A stretch of 64,000 bases of DNA, taken from positions 1 to 64,000 of the forward strand of contig NZ_SBKN01000006.1 of the NCBI RefSeq assembly GCF_004122105.1. Direction: 5' to 3'. This stretch comes from Flavobacterium stagni. GTDB lineage: Bacteria > Bacteroidota > Bacteroidia > Flavobacteriales > Flavobacteriaceae. A program made the translations under genes and the position numbers. Under the pieces are notes generated by a model. It was not told the DNA's origin, searched no databases, and worked only from the letters and a program-made list of their open reading frames with translations. Below, piece by piece: positions 60,311 through 64,000 of this stretch (the stretch's first letter is position 1; each line of letters opens with the position of its first letter).

Positions 60311-61852
60311 TTATTTTGTGCGTTTTCCCAAAGCATTCAATTTTTTGGCATAGAAAACCGATTTATTAAATTGAATAATGCGATACGGTAACTTCAATAA
60401 TTTCAATGGAATTTCCCACTTGCTTCCTTTTTTAAACAAGTACATGGAAAAATATTTATGCTTGTATTCGGTGTGTTGTTCAGGGGTAAATTGTTTGACG
60501 ATTTGATACATGATTGTCGGACTTGGAACAGGTCGGATCCATTTCACCGGCGTGTCCAATTCCCACGGTTGTTTTTTACGTTTTTTACCCATGATTTTGG
60601 CCTGTGTTCCCCAAAAACGATAGCCGCCTTGTGGTGGTTTCAAATGCAAATTGGCCGAAAACGGATTAAACAATACAGGAACACCAATTTTAGTTAAGGA
60701 AATTCCGAAGTCACTATCCTCGCCATAACCGCCATCGTAATTAATATCATTCCCTTCCAATTGCATTACATATTCGCGACGCACACAGGAATTGGCATTA
60801 CTAAAATTACTGGACAACCCGACTATCCAACGATTACCCTCGTACTGTTCCAATTTTTGAGTCAGATCAGCCAAAGTTTGTTGTTGGTGATCAGCACGAA
60901 TATCTAAACCGTTGGCTGCTCCCGCTTTATAGGTTTGCAACAAACGAATATGATTCTCGATAAAATCAGCGGGAATACGAATATCATCGTCTCCAAATAC
61001 AATAAATTCTCCCGTACATTTTTCTATCGCTTCGTTGCGGGCACGGCAACTTCCTTTGGTGGTTTGCCATTGAAAAATGACTTCAAAAGGAAAATCTGCG
61101 GGATTGTATAGCGATTCATCGCGAGATTCAGGTGGAGTAGCATCCACCACTACAACTTGCGTTGGCGGATAGGATTGCTTTCGCAAATCATCCAACAAAG
61201 TGAGCGTAAAGTCTTGACGCAACATCGTCGGAATAATATAACTCACTGTTGGCTGCCCTTGAATGGGTTCTAATTCCCGTGGAGCTACAACAGGCAGTTG
61301 GTTTCGTTTTTGAAAACGCGACTTGGCTTTCCATAAGGCAATCCATTCCAACGGATTCCATAAGCCTTTGCGATAAAGCATAAATAAAGCGTGATCGATT
61401 TTAAAATTTTTGATATAAAAATCATACCGATCTTGACGCGAAATAGTAATTGTTTCTTTTTGGGTATCTGAATACAATCCTTTGGAATAGAGCGGAATTG
61501 CACCTTGATTGCGTAGCGCATTAAAACCAAAATCGAGTGCTGCCAATTGAGGATTGGAAAAATCAGTGTCAAATCCGCCCAAGGCTTCCCAAACCGATTT
61601 ACGAACCGCAAACAAGTTGGGATTGATACGCCAACTCACACATTCGTCCAACCCTTCAAAATCATTCACGTACCAAAAAAACACAAATACTTGATAGACG
61701 ATATCCTTGAACGCATTTTTATAGCCTTGCTCAAAAGAAGAGTGCCAAATATCCCCATAGCCTTCAGCTAATGTGTTGAGTTGATCTAAATTGGGTGCTC
61801 CCAAATACAAAATTAGTTCTCCGGAAGGCGTTTGGTGTTCTCTAAAGTTCAA
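60311..61852 (-). CDS. Two-domain glycosyltransferase family 2 protein
   Basis: 513 residues. The second part (about 205-460) is a standard GT-A enzyme: VSYIIPTMLRQ, GSCRARNEAIE, FGDDDIRIP (metal site) and EDSDFGISL. The first 200 residues contain VRKSVWEALGGFD and LDFGFNA, like the acceptor side of another GT2, so it may be a degenerate or truncated second GT unit. First gene after a strong promoter at 61907-61937, probably the start of the long operon to 48969. Confidence 0.82.
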   Translation of the reverse strand: MNFREHQTPSGELILYLGAPNLDQLNTLAEGYGDIWHSSFEQGYKNAFKDIVYQVFVFFWYVNDFEGLDECVSWRINPNLFAVRKSVWEALGGFDTDFSNPQLAALDFGFNALRNQGAIPLYSKGLYSDTQKETITISRQDRYDFYIKNFKIDHALFMLYRKGLWNPLEWIALWKAKSRFQKRNQLPVVAPRELEPIQGQPTVSYIIPTMLRQDFTLTLLDDLRKQSYPPTQVVVVDATPPESRDESLYNPADFPFEVIFQWQTTKGSCRARNEAIEKCTGEFIVFGDDDIRIPADFIENHIRLLQTYKAGAANGLDIRADHQQQTLADLTQKLEQYEGNRWIVGLSSNFSNANSCVRREYVMQLEGNDINYDGGYGEDSDFGISLTKIGVPVLFNPFSANLHLKPPQGGYRFWGTQAKIMGKKRKKQPWELDTPVKWIRPVPSPTIMYQIVKQFTPEQHTEYKHKYFSMYLFKKGSKWEIPLKLLKLPYRIIQFNKSVFYAKKLNALGKRTK

Positions 61853-61906
61853 AATAATAGATTTAAATTTGGCAATACCAAGGAAATAGCCCTTTCGTAA
61901 CCGTCA

Positions 61907-61937
61907 CAAAGATAAATTTTGCGAACTATAAAACCAA
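61907..61937 (-). promoter_or_regulatory. Promoter of the main glycan operon
   Basis: On the minus strand TTG (61937-61935), 20 bases, then TATCTTTG (61914-61907), about 55 bases before the ATG at 61852. It is the best promoter found in the glycan region and would drive 61852 to 48969. Confidence 0.65.
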
Positions 61938-61986
61938 CAGAAAAGCTAATTTTTGACAGCGAAATAAATGGGAAAATGGCAACTGA

Positions 61987-63132
61987 TTAATTCCCTTTCG
62001 GCAACAATTTTTGATAAGTTTCCACCAATTGTTGGGCTACTTTTTCAATACTGAATTGGGATTCAATTTTTAGTCGAGCCGCTTGTGCTATGGATGCAGC
62101 CAATTTGGGGTTTTCTAAAATTTCTAAAACACATGCCGCGAAGTCTTGATGTGCTGTGGGTGCTACTAAAAATCCGTCTTTGCCATGCGTCACAATTTCT
62201 GGCGCCCAACCGATATTTGATGCGACAATTGGTTTCTGCATGGCCATGGCTTCCAACCATGAAACGGGTAAGGCTTCTGCAAATGTGGGAAAAACACAAA
62301 CAGTTGCTTTGCCAATCCATTGTTGCATTTCTGCATAAGGAACGGGCCCTACATAATTTACTTTTTGGAGTGCTTGCGCAGTAAACAACGGCTGCATCAT
62401 GGCCCACACCGAAGTCGAACCCGTAATGACATCTGCGGCGTCTTTACCTACAAGAACGAGTTGGGCTTCGGGATTTTTCTCATGAATGGCATTAAAAATA
62501 TGCGGCAATTCGAGCAATCCTTTTTTGCGAATTAGGGTGCCAAAATAGAGGATAATATTGGGCTCCGCTTGGGTAACGGGTTTAAAATTAGTCAAATCGA
62601 CTCCGTTGGGTACCACACTATAATTACGAGAACTACCAAAAACAAAATTGGACATTTTCCCGGTGTAATCACTCACCGGAATTATTCCTGTAGCCTGATG
62701 GTAAGCGCGTTTTTCATACAAACGGTTGCGCCATTTCAACTTCCGGTTTTCAAGATGACAAAAATAGGTGTCACTACCGTGCAAACGCATCATCAAAGGA
62801 CAAGGGGTATTCACATAAGCGGTAACGCCTTGCCAATCGGGCACTTCCAAAACTTCTATTTGTTGGGATGCATAAAGCGAATTGATGAGTCGTTGTATCT
62901 TTTTTTGGGTCAAATACATGGACAAACCCTTAACGGCTTTATTTTCAACTGTATAAAATTGAATTCCATTTTCTTTAAACGCGCTGTCATGGGGCTGACC
63001 GTAAACTATGACCGTAATTTGGTGGCCTTGCGCTTGAAGACCACGAACCAAACTGTAAATGGCCGTTCCAATTCCCCCTGAATTACCAATATTTGGGTGG
63101 GGATATTCGATGGTCAGAAAACCTATTTTCAT
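61987..63132 (-). CDS. Family 4 glycosyltransferase
   Basis: 381 residues. Full GT-B enzyme with NSGGIGTAIYSLVRGLQ (acceptor side) and FPTFAEALPVSWLEAMAMQKPIVAS, of which AEALPVSWLEAMA is the donor site. The stop lies 50 bases before the promoter of the next operon. The four-base overlap with the upstream gene makes these two a separate transcription unit entering from outside the window. Confidence 0.9.
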   Translation of the reverse strand: MKIGFLTIEYPHPNIGNSGGIGTAIYSLVRGLQAQGHQITVIVYGQPHDSAFKENGIQFYTVENKAVKGLSMYLTQKKIQRLINSLYASQQIEVLEVPDWQGVTAYVNTPCPLMMRLHGSDTYFCHLENRKLKWRNRLYEKRAYHQATGIIPVSDYTGKMSNFVFGSSRNYSVVPNGVDLTNFKPVTQAEPNIILYFGTLIRKKGLLELPHIFNAIHEKNPEAQLVLVGKDAADVITGSTSVWAMMQPLFTAQALQKVNYVGPVPYAEMQQWIGKATVCVFPTFAEALPVSWLEAMAMQKPIVASNIGWAPEIVTHGKDGFLVAPTAHQDFAACVLEILENPKLAASIAQAARLKIESQFSIEKVAQQLVETYQKLLPKGN

Positions 63133-64000
63133 GCGAGTAACTGGAAATAATTTTGCACCATATTAGCCAAGGTCAATTGGTCAATTTTCGAGTTGTAATG
63201 TACGGAATTATCCAGTAGTAATTGTTCGGTCAGTATTTTTTCTAAATGCGAAGCCAATTGTTGAATATCTTGTTCTTGAAACAAAAATCCGTTGACCGAT
63301 TCTTCTACCAATCCTAAAATATTTCCTTGATTTTTGGTTGTAATTACGGGAAGTCGGCACAACAAGGCCTCGACAACAGCGTAACAAAACGTTTCCCCAT
63401 GCGAAGGATGAATCAAATAATCATAATCGGCATACCGTTCATGAAGATTGGACACGCTGCCTTTGAAATTAAAATAGGATTCCAAGTGATAGTTTGTGAC
63501 CAAGGTTTTCAATTCTTGTTCGTAATAGCCTTCACCAAAAACATCAATTGAAAATTGCAAATCAGATTGACGTTGCACAACTAAGCGCACTGCTTCAATC
63601 ACATCTTGAATTCCTTTATCTTTTCTCAAATGGGAAGCAATAATAAATTTGCCTTGAAAGTCAACTTGAGTTCGTTTCACAAACTTTTCCGTTTGCAATC
63701 CATTAAAGATCACCTGTGTTCGGGATCGAATTTGTGACCCAAACTCGGCAATCATTTGTTGGCGCGAATATTCAGAAACTCCAATAAATCGGTCGATAAA
63801 TGAAGAATAAAAGGCTCCTTTTAAACGTTTTTGCAAGCGTTTTTTCAATGGATATCCTCCAACAGGACGCGGATTGTGATCCACAACAATGAGTTGGGCA
63901 CCAAACTTTTTCTTAATTGCTTTTAGTGTTGGCGTACACAATTCGATGAAATGGGTAATGATTACTGCGTATTGTGGTGCTGCGTGATGCAAAAAATAGT
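63129..64000 (-). CDS. Family 4 glycosyltransferase, 5' end beyond the window
   Basis: At least 290 residues. The frame is open to the window edge: upstream of the first listed TTG the codons Tyr-Phe still read through, so the true start lies outside. The N-terminal part holds HFIELCTPTLKAIKK and VVDHNPRPVG and the C-terminal part HPSHGETFCYAVVEALLCRLPVITT, quoted in part as SHGETFCYAVVEALL, the GT4 donor site. Overlaps the following GT4 gene by four bases. Confidence 0.85.
   Translation of the reverse strand, partial: YFLHHAAPQYAVIITHFIELCTPTLKAIKKKFGAQLIVVDHNPRPVGGYPLKKRLQKRLKGAFYSSFIDRFIGVSEYSRQQMIAEFGSQIRSRTQVIFNGLQTEKFVKRTQVDFQGKFIIASHLRKDKGIQDVIEAVRLVVQRQSDLQFSIDVFGEGYYEQELKTLVTNYHLESYFNFKGSVSNLHERYADYDYLIHPSHGETFCYAVVEALLCRLPVITTKNQGNILGLVEESVNGFLFQEQDIQQLASHLEKILTEQLLLDNSVHYNSKIDQLTLANMVQNYFQLLA

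Noticed and set aside
62569..63081. 170-codon open frame antisense to the GT4 gene at 61987-63132
   Set aside because: The minus-strand gene has clear GT4 motifs throughout; the reverse frame has none.
1..64000. Prophage, insertion sequence or restriction-modification or toxin-antitoxin system
   Set aside because: No transposase, integrase, phage structural gene, methylase-nuclease pair or antitoxin-like pair could be recognised.

Overview
The window looks like a chromosomal segment of a Flavobacteriaceae bacterium (Bacteroidota), close to Flavobacterium. Several signals support this. Many genes are preceded by the Bacteroidota sigma-factor promoter (TTTG, about 19 bases, TAnnTTTG) instead of an E. 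coli-type promoter. Several secreted proteins end in type IX secretion sorting domains. Transketolase is split into two genes, MsrB and MsrA are fused in one lipoprotein, and the thrS-infC-rpmI-rplT block and other housekeeping proteins read as flavobacterial. I see no prophage, insertion sequence, CRISPR array or rRNA operon. One tRNA gene is present.

Layout. 1-3800: thrS-infC-rpmI-rplT translation block with a clear promoter; infC appears to start on a rare AUA codon. 3973-5379: secreted RCC1-repeat protein. 5560-10224: a cyanophycin storage module, with isoaspartyl peptidase and cyanophycinase on one strand and cyanophycin synthetase divergent from them. 10311-15684: secreted/exported proteins (unknown protein, S9 dipeptidyl peptidase, an 'asparagine synthetase B'-named protein that lacks AsnB domains, and a tiny membrane protein). 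15773-18174: four-gene set with a NarL-type response regulator, a sensor kinase lacking a sensor domain, an overlapping membrane protein and a small cytosolic protein. 18263-24077: dnaB, accA, then tgt-lptG-EamA transporter. 24525-26337: split transketolase. 26582-26655: tRNA-Thr with a partial duplicate of its 3' end. 26734-32313: manA, idi-PTPS-bcp, msrBA and an FAD dehydrogenase. 32408-38943: cell-surface or secreted type IX substrates, including two tandem paralogues. 39541-47875: recQ, kdsD-tatC-AhpD-like, lptB, pssA-lysozyme and a PorV/PorQ-like outer-membrane protein. 48969-64000: a long minus-strand exopolysaccharide/glycan locus with an initiating sugar transferase, seven further glycosyltransferases, a Wzy-like polymerase, two methyltransferases, a FemAB/GNAT-like protein and a deacetylase-like protein. 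It continues past the window edge.

How the parts work together. The cyanophycin genes would allow nitrogen and carbon to be stored as Asp-Arg polymer and recovered through beta-Asp-Arg dipeptides. The envelope genes (kdsD, lptB, lptG, pssA, tatC, sugar locus) serve LPS, phospholipid and polysaccharide assembly. The type IX substrates and the PorV-like protein belong to surface display.

Between genes the window carries at least four copies of a dispersed 87-125 base element with conserved GGGCGTGCC and GCGTGAGGG ends, one copy of a different Flavobacterium-type element upstream of thrS, and many strong hairpin terminators. All functional statements come from reading motifs and from memory of the families; no database search was run.
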